DNA of 64,000 bases from Micromonospora acroterricola (GTDB lineage: Bacteria > Actinomycetota > Actinomycetes > Mycobacteriales > Micromonosporaceae). This document shows, one piece after another, positions 40,991 to 49,716 of this stretch. The stretch covers positions 54,534-118,533 of the forward strand of contig NZ_QGKR01000178.1 in the NCBI RefSeq assembly GCF_003172955.1, written 5' to 3'. Every line of letters begins with the position of its first letter. Position 1 is the first letter of the stretch. A program made the translations under genes and the position numbers. The notes beneath the pieces are model-generated. The model was not told the origin of the DNA. It did no database searches and worked only from the letters and a program-made list of their open reading frames with translations.

Positions 40991-41149
40991 ACCGCGTGAA
41001 AGCGGGTGCCAGCCTGTGGATGACGGCCCGTGTTCGCGATCTCGGCAGCCTGTGGATATCGCTCGACCCGGGCGGTGATGGCCCCGGCATCGATCGACGA
41101 AGAGCGCTGATCGGGCCGGTCCGGACCGATCGAACAGGTAGGGACAGCG

Positions 41150-42433
41150 GTGCCAGACTCGGTTAGGGTCAGCGTCGTGCACGACACCCCTCCCTCAGTC
41201 CCGGACTTCACCCAGTGGCCCTCTTTTCCCTTCGAGGGTGACCTGCGCGTGAAGCAGCTCGACGACCCGGTCCCGGTCGAACCGCCACGCAAGGGCGAGG
41301 GTCTCCGGGAATGCACCGCCTGCAACGCACCCGACGACGCCTACATCTGGGTGGGAGAGCGGTGGCGGGTACGCGCCATGGACCGGCCAACCGGCCTGCC
41401 CATGGTGCTCATCCTGGAATCGCGGACCCACCTCGACCTCGGTGACCTGCCGAACCTGCTCGCCGCCGAGCTGGGCGTGATGACCGTCCGTCTGGAACGG
41501 GCCATCCGGTCACTGGACGGCGTGGCACGGGTGCACGTCAATCGTTGGGGAGATGGCTCGGCCCATCTGCACATGTGGTTCCTCGCCCGGCCGTACGGCC
41601 GGCTTCAGCTGCGGGGCACCTTCCTGTCGCTCTGGGACTCGATCCTGCCGCCGATCTCCGAGGCGCAGTGGCGGGAGAATCTGGCGCTCGTCGCTGCCTG
41701 GCTCGCAGAGTTCGGTGGGCGGCCGCTCGCCGAGCCGCCTCGCATCCAGTGGCAGGCGCCGTCCAGCTTGCTGGCCCAGTCCGCCGCCGCGGACGCCGCC
41801 GCAGCGGAGGCCGCGGCGGCGTCGATCATCGAGGCTGCCGAGGAGATTCCCGAGCCGTCCTCTGAGGCCGCCTTTGGCAGTGGTCCTGACGCCGCGTCGG
41901 AGGTCGGAGAGAGATCCACCGGCGACCCGACCGCCGCCGAATCCCGCTCGGCGGCCGGGCCCACAGCCATCGAGGACCCGGCTACCGAGCCGCCCACCGC
42001 TGACACCGGCTCGCCAACCAAGCCGACCGCCGCGGACCGCAACCGTCCAACAGAGCCGACCGCCACGGACGCCGACCGGGCGACCGACCCAACCGCCACG
42101 GACGCCGACCGACCGACCGACCCGACCACCGCAGACGCCGGCCCGGCGATCGACCCGACCGCCGCAGACGCCGGCCCGGCGACCGACCCAACCGCCGCCA
42201 CGGACGCCGACCGCGCGACCGACCCGACCACTACAGACGCCGACCAGGCCGCCGCCGACATCGACCGGGCAACCACGCGCACCGTTGGATCAGCATCGGA
42301 CCCGGCCGACTCCACCGTCGCATCTGCACCCGACCGGGCCGACACCCCCGCCGGCCGCACCGTCACGGCCGCTGCGGCCGACGCTCCACGCACCGACCGC
42401 GGCACGCCGGAGGACGCAGGCACCGGCCGCTGA
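41150..42433 (+). CDS. HIT-like protein with a C-terminal tandem-repeat tail
   Basis: A 427-residue protein. Residues about 40-190 resemble a HIT-superfamily fold: RECTACNAPDDAYIWVGERW, a central VLILESRTHLDLGDLPNLLA and the HIT-type motif GDGSAHLHMWFLARP. In this motif the third histidine of HxHxH is replaced by Trp. Residues about 205-427 are Ala/Asp/Thr/Pro-rich, with an 11-residue repeat of the form ATDADRATDPT. Start is GTG 41150 with AGGTAGGG upstream; GTG 41177 is an alternative. Neighbours are the parB-parS region and the convergent ddl gene. Function unknown; HIT proteins are nucleotide hydrolases or transferases. Confidence 0.75.
   Translation: MPDSVRVSVVHDTPPSVPDFTQWPSFPFEGDLRVKQLDDPVPVEPPRKGEGLRECTACNAPDDAYIWVGERWRVRAMDRPTGLPMVLILESRTHLDLGDLPNLLAAELGVMTVRLERAIRSLDGVARVHVNRWGDGSAHLHMWFLARPYGRLQLRGTFLSLWDSILPPISEAQWRENLALVAAWLAEFGGRPLAEPPRIQWQAPSSLLAQSAAADAAAAEAAAASIIEAAEEIPEPSSEAAFGSGPDAASEVGERSTGDPTAAESRSAAGPTAIEDPATEPPTADTGSPTKPTAADRNRPTEPTATDADRATDPTATDADRPTDPTTADAGPAIDPTAADAGPATDPTAATDADRATDPTTTDADQAAADIDRATTRTVGSASDPADSTVASAPDRADTPAGRTVTAAAADAPRTDRGTPEDAGTGR
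42029..42262 (+). repeat. 33-bp tandem repeat inside the HIT-like gene
   Basis: Consecutive 33-bp units start at 42029, 42062, 42095, 42128 and 42161, then a 36-bp unit at 42194 and a final degenerate unit at 42230. They encode AADRNRPTEPT, ATDADRATDPT, ATDADRPTDPT, TADAGPAIDPT, AADAGPATDPT, AATDADRATDPT and TTDADQAAADI. The reading frame is kept throughout, and copy number may vary between strains. Confidence 0.88.
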
Positions 42434-42547
42434 CCCTCGACCGGCCATGGGGTTGGCGGCAGGCCGTACGGCACCCGCCAACCCCATGACCGACAACCGG
42501 CAGCACCGCGCGGAGGCTGAGCACGGCGGCGAGCGGGTCAGCGAGTG

Positions 42548-43552
42548 TCAGACAGCGGTGTGACGGGAGGCTGCCCGGGTGACCAGGGAGCCGAGAAGTC
42601 GACCGAAGTCCAGCCCGGCCGCCTGCACGGCGAGCGGGAGCAACGACGTCTCCGTCATCCCGGGCGAGACGTTGACCTCCAGCACGTGCGGCTGACCGGC
42701 GGCGTCGACGATCACGTCGACCCGGGAGAGGTCACGCAGGCCGAGCGCGGCGTGCGCGGCGAGCGCCACGTCCGCCACCGTGGCGGCCACCTCCGGGTCG
42801 AGCCGGGCCGGGGCGTGCCACGTGGTGCGGCCGGCGGTGTAGCGGGCGGCGTAGTCGTACACCCCGTTGCGCGGCACGATCTCCACCGGCGGCAGCGCGT
42901 GCGGTCCGTCGCCGAGGTCGACCACGGAGACCGCCACGTCCATGCCGGGCACGTAGCGCTCCACCAGCGCGGTGGAGTCGTACGCGAAGCAGCCGACCAT
43001 CGCGGCCGGCAACGACGCGGCATCCCGAACCACGGCGGCACCCAGCCCCGAGCCACCCTGCGTCGGCTTGACCATCAGGGGCAGGCCCAGTCGATCGGCG
43101 ATGCGGTCCAGCACGGCCACCGCACCCAGCTCGGAGAAGCGGTCGTGCGGCAGGGCCACCCAGTCCGGAGTGGGGATGCCGGCCTCGCGGAGCACCGCCT
43201 TGGCGGAGGGCTTGTCCCAGGCGAGCCGGGAGGCACGGGCGTCGCAGCCGACGTACGGGACGGCGCACAGGTCCAGCACGCCACGCAGCGAGCCGTCCTC
43301 GCCGGTGGCGCCGTGCAGCGCGATCACCACGGCGTCCGGTGGGTCGGCGGTCAGCGCCGGCAGCAGGGCGACGTCCGCGTCCCGCAGCTCGGCCTCCACG
43401 CCGACGGCGCGCAGCGCGTCGAGCACCCGGCGGCCGGAGCGCAGCGACACGTCCCGTTCGTAGGAGAGCCCACCGGCGAGTACCAGCACGCGCAGGTCGG
43501 CCGCGACGGCGGTGTCGGTCACGTGGAGGCGCTCGGCAGCGGTCGTACCCAT
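42548..43552 (-). CDS. ddl: D-alanine--D-alanine ligase family ATP-grasp enzyme
   Basis: A 334-residue ATP-grasp ligase that joins two D-alanines for peptidoglycan. Domain 1 has VLAGGLSYERDVSLRSGRRV and VIALHGATGEDGSLRGVLDL, the central part has DKPSAKAVLREAGIPTPDWV, and the ATP-binding KPTQGGSGLGAAVV. The C-terminal signature is VLEVNVSPGMTETSLLPLA, where the usual Asn-(T/L)-x-PGF is NVSPGM. The divergence at this site leaves room for a different second substrate. ATG 43552 lies 7 bp after the aminotransferase stop, so the two form an operon. Confidence 0.87.
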   Translation of the reverse strand: MGTTAAERLHVTDTAVAADLRVLVLAGGLSYERDVSLRSGRRVLDALRAVGVEAELRDADVALLPALTADPPDAVVIALHGATGEDGSLRGVLDLCAVPYVGCDARASRLAWDKPSAKAVLREAGIPTPDWVALPHDRFSELGAVAVLDRIADRLGLPLMVKPTQGGSGLGAAVVRDAASLPAAMVGCFAYDSTALVERYVPGMDVAVSVVDLGDGPHALPPVEIVPRNGVYDYAARYTAGRTTWHAPARLDPEVAATVADVALAAHAALGLRDLSRVDVIVDAAGQPHVLEVNVSPGMTETSLLPLAVQAAGLDFGRLLGSLVTRAASRHTAV

Positions 43553-43559
43553 GCCGGCA

Positions 43560-44873
43560 TCATGCCAAGTCGGGACCCGGCACGTCGGAGCCGGGCCGGC
43601 CGCGTCGCCCGCCGGCGCCGCCCACGGCGCCGAAGACGCGCCGCATCGCGATCTCCTGCTCCATCACGCCGGCGAGGCGGCGGACGCCCTCCCGGATCCG
43701 CTCGGGTGGCGGGAAGCTGAAGTTCAGCCGCATGGCGTCTGTGCCGGTGCCGTCGGCGTAGAAGCCGGTGCCGGGCACGTAGGCGACCCGCGCGGCGACG
43801 GCGCGCGGCATCATGGCCTTCGAGTCGAGCCCGTCGGGCAGGCTGGCCCAGACGAAGAGGCCGCCGGCCGGTGTGGTCCAGCTGGTGCCCTCGGGCATCA
43901 GGTCGGCCAGCGCGTCGAGCATCGCGTCCCGACGTTCCCGGTAGACCTCGCGGTAGACCTTGAGCTGCTGCCGCCACGGCATCGTGCCCAGGTAGGTGGC
44001 GACCGCGGCCTGGGCGTAGCCGCTGGGGCAGAGGATCTGCGCCTCGCTGGCGATGACCAGCTTGTCGCGGACCGCGTGCGGTGCCAGGATCCAGCCGACC
44101 CGCAGGCCGGGGGCGAAGGTCTTGGAGAACGTGCTGAGGTAGAAGACCCCCTCGCGGCGGCGGGCCCGCAACGGCGCCGGCGCCTCGCCCTCGAACCCGA
44201 GCTGGCCGTACGGGTCGTCCTCGACCACGAGCAGGCCGGCGCGCTCACAGATGTCGAGCACCCGTTCCCGGCGCTCCTCGCTGAGCGTCACACCGGTCGG
44301 GTTCTGGTAGGTGGGGATGGTGTAGAGGAACTTGACCCGGCGGCCGGCCCGGGCCAGGTCGTCGATGGCCGCCTCCAGCGCCTCGGGGATCAGCCCGTCG
44401 GCGTCCATCGGCACGTGCGCCACCTGCGCCTGAGCGGCCTGGAAGACCCCGAGCGCGCCGACGTACGTCGGACCCTCGGCGAGCACCACGTCACCGGGGT
44501 CGAGGAAGAGTCGGGCCACCAGGTCGAGGGCCTGCTGCCCGCCCACGGTGACCACCACGTCCTCCGGGGATGCGCCGCAGCCGGCGTCGATCCCGGAGAG
44601 CGTCATCACCTCGCAGATCCGTTCGCGCAGCTCGAGGGTGCCCTGACCGATGCCGTACTGGAGGGTGGTCACGCCGTGCTCGGAGCCGAGCCGGCCGAGC
44701 ATCTCACCCACCGCGTCGAGCGGCAGGGCGGCAATGTACGGGGCGCCGCCGGCGAGCGAGACGACCTCCGGTCGACTGGCCACCGCGAAAAGTGCTCGGA
44801 TCTCGGAGGCGGTCATCCCGCGTACCCGCCGGGCGTACCGGTCGGTGTAGTCGTCGAGCGTCGTGCCGGTCAT
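43560..44873 (-). CDS. PLP-dependent aminotransferase (class I/II)
   Basis: A 437-residue fold-type I aminotransferase of the MocR/2-aminoadipate aminotransferase-like group without a DNA-binding domain. The PLP lysine is in YLSTFSKTFAPGLRVGWI (about residue 255). The Asn/Asp/Tyr set is in YTIPTYQNPTGVTLSEERR and VVEDDPYGQLGFEG. The C-terminus has a substrate arginine in MRLNFSFPP. ATG 44873 follows GAGGTGAGGTC. It is the first gene of a two-gene operon with ddl; supplying a D-Ala precursor or another amino acid is conceivable but not shown. Confidence 0.9.
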   Translation of the reverse strand: MTGTTLDDYTDRYARRVRGMTASEIRALFAVASRPEVVSLAGGAPYIAALPLDAVGEMLGRLGSEHGVTTLQYGIGQGTLELRERICEVMTLSGIDAGCGASPEDVVVTVGGQQALDLVARLFLDPGDVVLAEGPTYVGALGVFQAAQAQVAHVPMDADGLIPEALEAAIDDLARAGRRVKFLYTIPTYQNPTGVTLSEERRERVLDICERAGLLVVEDDPYGQLGFEGEAPAPLRARRREGVFYLSTFSKTFAPGLRVGWILAPHAVRDKLVIASEAQILCPSGYAQAAVATYLGTMPWRQQLKVYREVYRERRDAMLDALADLMPEGTSWTTPAGGLFVWASLPDGLDSKAMMPRAVAARVAYVPGTGFYADGTGTDAMRLNFSFPPPERIREGVRRLAGVMEQEIAMRRVFGAVGGAGGRRGRPGSDVPGPDLA

Positions 44874-45174
44874 GACCTCACCTCGATCGCTGCTCGGGTG
44901 GCTCCCGCCCCGGGTACCCCGGACGCTGGCGACCATGGCGGCGGCGGGGACACCGATTGTCGATCCTAGTCGCCCGGAGCCCGGTCGTCGGCCTGCGGCG
45001 GTGGACCTTCCACATCCCGGACCGGCTTGGCCGGCGTCCCCCGGTGCGGTGAGCATCTGCGCGTCCCCTCCCGTACCGTCGATCGGCGGCGTACGATCGC
45101 TCGTCGGGGGCAGGAAGGCGGCGCTGTCGTTCCGTGCCGGTCTCACCACCGAGCCTATTGTGGGGATGCGCCAT
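44874..45174. other. Divergent intergenic region (aminotransferase / GNAT)
   Basis: This 301-bp spacer lies between two divergent genes. I see no gene, RNA or strong palindrome in it. It should contain both promoters, but no convincing -35/-10 pair stands out. Confidence 0.5.
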
Positions 45175-45840
45175 ATGTCGCGACGTCTGGTCAGCCTGAC
45201 CCTCGACACGTTGGAAGACCTTCCTCGCCCGTGCCGCCAGTGCGTCTACTGGGAGCTGGACCCGGTCTCCGCGGACCGGGCCTGCGCCGCCGGTGATCCC
45301 GGCCTGGAGAAGGAGGCGTGGGTCTCCCAGACGCTGCTGGAGTGGGGCTCGTGCGGCAAGCTCGCGTACGTCGACGGCATGCCGGCGGGCTTCGTGATGT
45401 ACGCCCCGCCGGCCTACGTGCCTCGCTCGATGGCCTTCCCCACCTCGCCGGTCTCCGCTGACGCGGCGCTGCTGATGACCGCCAACGTGGTCGCCGCGTT
45501 CGCCGGCGGCGGGCTGGGCCGAATGCTGGTCCAGGGCGTCGCCCGGGATCTGACGAAGCGGGGGATCAAGGCGATCGAGGCGTTCGGTGACGCGAAGTTC
45601 GGTGACGCGGACGATCCGGCGGGGGGATGCGTGGCGCCGGCCGATTTCTTCCTCTCCGTCGGGTTCAAGACCGTCCGTCCGCATCCTCGGTTCCCCCGGC
45701 TGCGGCTGGAGCTGCGCACCGCGCTGAGCTGGAAGTCCGACGTGGAGTACGCGCTGGAGAAGCTGCTCGGCTCGATGAGCCCGGAGACCCTGCTCCGCCC
45801 GGTCCGCCCCGCCCCGGCGACCCGCTCCACCGGCAACTGA
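45175..45840 (+). CDS. GNAT-fold acetyltransferase-like protein (Rv3916c-type)
   Basis: A 221-residue protein opening SRRLVSLTLDTLEDLPRPCR QCVYWELDP. The acetyl-CoA-binding part of a GNAT fold is suggested by ALLMTANVVAAFAGGGLGRM and LVQGVARDLTKRGIKAIEAFG (a GxGxG/A-like turn). The orthologous place in Mycobacterium tuberculosis, between cwlM and parB, is occupied by Rv3916c. ATG 45175 was preferred over ATG 45166 because TGGGGA lies at suitable distance. It converges with cwlM. The substrate is unknown. Confidence 0.83.
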   Translation: MSRRLVSLTLDTLEDLPRPCRQCVYWELDPVSADRACAAGDPGLEKEAWVSQTLLEWGSCGKLAYVDGMPAGFVMYAPPAYVPRSMAFPTSPVSADAALLMTANVVAAFAGGGLGRMLVQGVARDLTKRGIKAIEAFGDAKFGDADDPAGGCVAPADFFLSVGFKTVRPHPRFPRLRLELRTALSWKSDVEYALEKLLGSMSPETLLRPVRPAPATRSTGN

Positions 45841-45876
45841 ACGGCGACCCCGCCACCCCGTGCGGCGCCGACCGTC

Positions 45877-47043
45877 TCAGTCGATGACCGTTCCGGCGGT
45901 CACCACCGCGCGCAGCTCGCTGACGTCGATCGAGCCGGTCGGCACGTCACGCTCGATCGGGAAGTACATCCGCTGCACCGCGGCGACGATCGCCTCCACC
46001 ACCCGGTCCCGGAAGCGGGGGTCGACCAGCTGGGCGCGGTCCGTGGGCGAGGTGAGGTAGCCGACCTCGACCCGGACCGCCGGCATCCGGGTCAGCCTCA
46101 GCAGATCCCAGGCCTTGGCATGGGTACGGCAGTCCCGCAGCCCGGTCCGCGCGACGATCTCCCGCTGCACCAGCCCGGCCAGCCGCTCGCCGGTCGCTGA
46201 GGTCACCCCGTTGTTGGTGCCGTAGTGGTAGGTCGCCACCCCCTCGGCGTCCGGGTTGGCATGCCCGTCCAGGTGCAGGGAGATGAACACGTCGGCGCCG
46301 AGCGAGTTGGCCAGCAGCGCCCGGTCCGTGTCCGGCAGGCAGCTGTCCGGAGCAGGACCCCGGGTGAGCTGCACCCGCACCCCGGACGCGGCGAGCCGCC
46401 CCTCCAGCCGGCTGGCGAGGTCGTGCATCAGGTCGGCCTCCGTCCAGCGCAGCGACCCGTCCGGCACCACCACCCCCGGGTCGGTGCCACCGTGGCCTGG
46501 ATCGATGACGACCGTTTTGCCGACCAGCGCCGGCCCGGACTGCCGGATCGCGTCCGACTCCCGAAGCCACTGGGGGCGGCCGCCGACCACCTTGCGGCCG
46601 ATCCGGCGCAGGGCGTTCATCGTGTGCGGACCGCACGCCCCGTCGGGCGTGAGCCCGACCTCGCGCTGGAACTGGGCCACCGCCCGGGAGGTGCGGATGC
46701 CGTAGATGGCGTCCGCGCGGCCCACGTCGTACCCCATCTCCAGCAGTCGCTCCTGGAGCGACCGGACATCCTCGCCGGTGAGCGGCTCGGGCACCGCGTG
46801 GTAGAGGGTGCGGGCGCCGAGCCGCCAGCGGGCGGCGTCGAGGGCCCCCCAGGTCTCCTTGCCGACCCGGCCGTCCACGCTGAGCCCGCGGGACTGCTGG
46901 AACGCGCGGACCGCTCGCTCGGTGTCGAGGTCGAACTCGTCGAGATGCGGGCCGGCGGTGGAGGCGAGCAGGTCGAGGCCGGTAAGGATGGTACGGATCT
47001 CCGTGACCGCTGGTCCCCGGTCACCGGGTCGGATCGGACGCAC
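45877..47043 (-). CDS. cwlM: N-acetylmuramoyl-L-alanine amidase domain protein, CwlM-like
   Basis: A 388-residue cytoplasmic protein, without a signal peptide. Two peptidoglycan-binding-like domains (about residues 10-75 and 88-155: AVRAFQQSRGLSVDGRVGKE, AVAQFQREVGLTPDGACGPH) precede an amidase_3 domain (about 175-365). Length and domain order match mycobacterial CwlM, a regulator of the first peptidoglycan step. Here zinc-ligand residues appear intact: His184 in DPGHGGTDPG, Glu202, His257 in SLHLDGHANP and Glu326 in VEVGYLTSP. GTG 47043 is chosen. It lies downstream of trxB-trxA, as in mycobacteria. Confidence 0.92.
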   Translation of the reverse strand: MRPIRPGDRGPAVTEIRTILTGLDLLASTAGPHLDEFDLDTERAVRAFQQSRGLSVDGRVGKETWGALDAARWRLGARTLYHAVPEPLTGEDVRSLQERLLEMGYDVGRADAIYGIRTSRAVAQFQREVGLTPDGACGPHTMNALRRIGRKVVGGRPQWLRESDAIRQSGPALVGKTVVIDPGHGGTDPGVVVPDGSLRWTEADLMHDLASRLEGRLAASGVRVQLTRGPAPDSCLPDTDRALLANSLGADVFISLHLDGHANPDAEGVATYHYGTNNGVTSATGERLAGLVQREIVARTGLRDCRTHAKAWDLLRLTRMPAVRVEVGYLTSPTDRAQLVDPRFRDRVVEAIVAAVQRMYFPIERDVPTGSIDVSELRAVVTAGTVID

Positions 47044-47165
47044 GCACGACCCCCTCTGCACGACGCTGGCTGGCCGGGCGGCCCCGGCTTGAGGTTATGC
47101 GTTCCGGGGCGGCGAGGTGGCTCGGGCGGGAAAAACGCCGATGGCCGGGGGCCGGGAAGACACGA

Positions 47166-47196
47166 AACCCCGCACCCGGCGAGCGGGTACGGGGTT
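47166..47196 (-). terminator. Hairpin after trxA
   Basis: AACCCCGCACCCG (47166-47178) pairs with CGGGTACGGGGTT (47184-47196), with one mismatch and a 5-nt loop, 19 bp past the trxA stop. It separates trxBA from cwlM and is the likely end of that transcript. Confidence 0.7.
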
Positions 47197-47214
47197 CGGT
47201 GATGTTTCTGCTGG

Positions 47215-47538
47215 TCAGAGCGCCGATTCGATGAGCCGGACCAGCTCGCCCTTCGGCTTGGCGCCAGCGATCGACTGCACCGGCTGGCCGTTCTTGAAGA
47301 CGGTGAGCGTCGGCACCGACATCACCCGGTAGGCGCGGGCGGTCTCCGGGTTCTCGTCGATGTTGAGCTTGACGATGGTGACCTGGTCGCCCATCTCGCC
47401 GGCGATCTCCTCGAGCAGCGGCGACACCTTGCGGCAGGGCCCGCACCACTCGGCCCAGAAGTCCACCAGCACCGGCTTGTCGGCCTGCAGCACGTCAGCG
47501 ACGAAGCTCGCGTCGGTGACCGCCTTGGTTGTACCCAC
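47215..47538 (-). CDS. trxA: Thioredoxin
   Basis: A 107-residue thioredoxin that reduces protein disulfides and donates electrons to ribonucleotide reductase. The active site is FWAEWCGPCRKVSPLLEEIA (about residues 27-46), and the cis-Pro loop is VMSVPTLTVFKNGQPV. Start GTG 47538 follows GGAGGGGC. Immediately upstream is trxB (30 bp), so one transcript makes the whole electron path. Confidence 0.98.
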   Translation of the reverse strand: MGTTKAVTDASFVADVLQADKPVLVDFWAEWCGPCRKVSPLLEEIAGEMGDQVTIVKLNIDENPETARAYRVMSVPTLTVFKNGQPVQSIAGAKPKGELVRLIESAL

Positions 47539-47568
47539 TATGCCCCTCCTCCGGGATGTGTTCTGTTT

Positions 47569-48519
47569 TCAGCTGATCGTCGCGATGAACCGCTCGGCGT
47601 CGAGCGCGGCGGCACAGCCGGTGCCGGCCGCGGTGATCGCCTGACGGTAGGTGTGGTCGACCACGTCGCCGGCGGCGAAGACGCCGGGCACGCTGGTCCG
47701 GGTGCTGGGGGCCTGGACCTTCACGTAGCCCTCGTCGTCCAGCTCGACCTGGTCACGGAAGAGTTCGCTGCGGGGGTCGTGGCCGATGGCCACGAAGACG
47801 CCGGTCACGTCCATCACCTTGGTCTCGCCGGTGTGCACGTTGCGGACCCGTACGCCGGTGACCTTGCCGTCGGCGCCCAGGATCTCCTCGACGGTGCTGT
47901 TCCACTCGACCTTGATCTTCTCGTTGTTCAGCGCCCGGTCAGCCATGATCTTGCTGGCGCGGAACGAGTCGCGCCGGTGGATGATGGTGACGGAGTCGGC
48001 GAAGCGGGTGAGGAAGCTGGCCTCCTCCATCGCCGAGTCGCCGCCGCCGACGACCACGATGTGCTGGTTGCGGAAGAAGAACCCGTCACAGGTGGCGCAC
48101 GAGGAGACGCCGTGGCCCAGGTACTCCTGCTCGCCGGGCACGCCCAGCGGACGCCAGGCCGAACCGGTGGAGAGGATGATCGCGCGGGCCCGGTAGGCGG
48201 TCTCGCCGACCCAGACGGTGCTCACCGCGCCGGAGCCGATGTCGCCGGTGTCCACCAGCTCCACCCGGGTCACGTCGTCGGTGAGGAACTCGGCGCCGAA
48301 CCGCTCGGCCTGCTTGCGCATGTTGTCCATCAGCTCGGGGCCGAGGATGCCGTCGGCGAAGCCGGGAAAGTTTTCCACCTCGGTAGTGGTCATCAGCGCG
48401 CCGCCCGACTGCACGCCCTCGATGATCAGCGGCTTGAGGTTGGCGCGAGCGGCGTAGACCGCCGCCGTGTAACCGGCCGGCCCGGAGCCGATGATGATCA
48501 GGTTGCGGACCTCGTCCAC
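47569..48519 (-). CDS. trxB: Thioredoxin reductase
   Basis: A 316-residue flavoprotein that passes electrons from NADPH to thioredoxin. The FAD loop is [20 protein letters not shown], the redox-active disulfide CATC lies near residue 140 ([12 protein letters not shown]), and the NADPH loop is [20 protein letters not shown]. The C-terminal FAD motif is [23 protein letters not shown] 48519 follows GGGAGA. It is followed by trxA. Confidence 0.98.
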   Translation of the reverse strand: MDEVRNLIIIGSGPAGYTAAVYAARANLKPLIIEGVQSGGALMTTTEVENFPGFADGILGPELMDNMRKQAERFGAEFLTDDVTRVELVDTGDIGSGAVSTVWVGETAYRARAIILSTGSAWRPLGVPGEQEYLGHGVSSCATCDGFFFRNQHIVVVGGGDSAMEEASFLTRFADSVTIIHRRDSFRASKIMADRALNNEKIKVEWNSTVEEILGADGKVTGVRVRNVHTGETKVMDVTGVFVAIGHDPRSELFRDQVELDDEGYVKVQAPSTRTSVPGVFAAGDVVDHTYRQAITAAGTGCAAALDAERFIATIS

Positions 48520-48699
48520 TGCCGTCTCCCGAGTTGTGTGTGTCGGCGTCGGCGCACGCACCGATGCCGATTCGAGTGCCGACGCCTGGAGGGTGCCGGC
48601 AGCTGACTTCCAGAACGTCATCGTACGAACCGGGGATTCCCGAGCAGGACATCCGGTGGGTCAGGTCACTGGACGTTGAACGCGCCGGTGACCGCGGAT

Positions 48700-49716
48700 T
48701 CACCCTACCCGCGCCGAATACCGGTTGTCCGAGCCGGACCCGGGGACTCCGCACTCCGGGCCGCTGACCCACGCCCAGCGGGCGCCGGTCGCGTCGGTGA
48801 AGCGGATGACCAACGCCTGCTCGCCCTGGAACTGCGCGTAGTCGATCACTTCGACCACCAGCGGGCCGGAGCCGTGTTCCGTCGCCACGTCGGCCAGACA
48901 GGTGGTCAGCGCCGCCTCGTCGGTCAGCCGGGCGAGCTGGTTCAGCCCGTTCGGCGCGGGTCGCCGGCCCCCCTCGGCGTCCACCCCGGGCTGCTCCCCG
49001 GGGCCGCTGCTGGCGGCCCGCAGGGGAGACGGGTCCCCCTTCGACACGCCGAGCGTCTGCGGCGTGTAATTCGTGCCGCTGCGCAGGGACGGCCCCGTGG
49101 TGCGGACGGCCCCGGCCGCCGCGGCGCCCTCGGGGGCGCTGGCCGGCCGGTCCAGGGCGCTGGTGCCGGTGGTGTCCGAGGCGTTCATCGACAACTGGTT
49201 GAGGCCCAGCCCGACCGCGACGACGGCGGCCGCCGCGACGGCCACCGGAGCGGCGCGTCGGGCCCAGCGGCGCCGGCTGCGGCCCGGACCGGTTCGTGTG
49301 CCGTGTCCCGGATCGGCCGGGGACGGGCCGGCGGGCCGTCGACCAGGGCCGCTGCCGCCCTGGGCGGGAACGACCATCGGCGTCGCGGTGCCGGCGTCCG
49401 GCTCGACGTCGGCCGCGCCGGTGCGGGTCGCCTCGTCGGCCGTGGCGTCGGTCGGCACCGGGTCCGCCGCGGCCAGCGCGGCGGCGAGCCGCTCGGCGAC
49501 CGCCGGCGGCAGTTCGGGGGACGACTCGGCCCACCGGGCCAGGTCGGCGCGGACCTCCGTCACCGCGGGGGCCAGCAGCGCGTACGCCTCGGCCCAGGCC
49601 GGGTCCTCGTCCACCAGCCGAGCGACCTCCGCCTGCTGGGGCGTGCCGTCCAACGCCCCGCCGAGGTAGTCAGCGAGCAGGTCGTCGTCGACCTCCCTGA
49701 ACCCCTCGGTCGTCAC
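48700..49716 (-). CDS. Probable anti-sigma factor of the SigM-like sigma factor
   Basis: A 338-residue protein. The N-terminal part (about residues 1-70: DDDLLADYLGGALDGTPQQAEVARLV) resembles an anti-sigma helical domain, but there is no HxxxCxxC zinc motif. One membrane helix follows near residues 165-185 (APVAVAAAAVVAVGLGLNQL), and a polar, probably extracytoplasmic C-terminal region of 150 residues ends ECGVPGSGSDNRYSARVG. GTG 49716 overlaps the sigma-factor stop by 4 bp (GTGA). In mycobacteria the gene after sigM (Rv3912) is the SigM anti-sigma factor, which supports this call by position. Confidence 0.75.
   Translation of the reverse strand: MTTEGFREVDDDLLADYLGGALDGTPQQAEVARLVDEDPAWAEAYALLAPAVTEVRADLARWAESSPELPPAVAERLAAALAAADPVPTDATADEATRTGAADVEPDAGTATPMVVPAQGGSGPGRRPAGPSPADPGHGTRTGPGRSRRRWARRAAPVAVAAAAVVAVGLGLNQLSMNASDTTGTSALDRPASAPEGAAAAGAVRTTGPSLRSGTNYTPQTLGVSKGDPSPLRAASSGPGEQPGVDAEGGRRPAPNGLNQLARLTDEAALTTCLADVATEHGSGPLVVEVIDYAQFQGEQALVIRFTDATGARWAWVSGPECGVPGSGSDNRYSARVG

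Larger units (their letters stand above)
39614..41149. other. 1.5-kb non-coding region downstream of parB with parS and DnaA boxes
   Basis: No open frame here has the codon bias of real genes: third positions are not GC-enriched in any frame over 39750-40430. The region contains a parB terminator hairpin, three exact parS sites, a 170-bp low-complexity block and two exact DnaA boxes. It may serve as a ParB-loading centre rather than carry genes. Confidence 0.75.

Noticed and set aside
30972..41149. CRISPR-like pattern from repeated DnaA boxes and parS sites
   Set aside because: Spacings are irregular and the repeats are known protein-binding sites of 9 or 14 bp with no spacer structure or cas genes.
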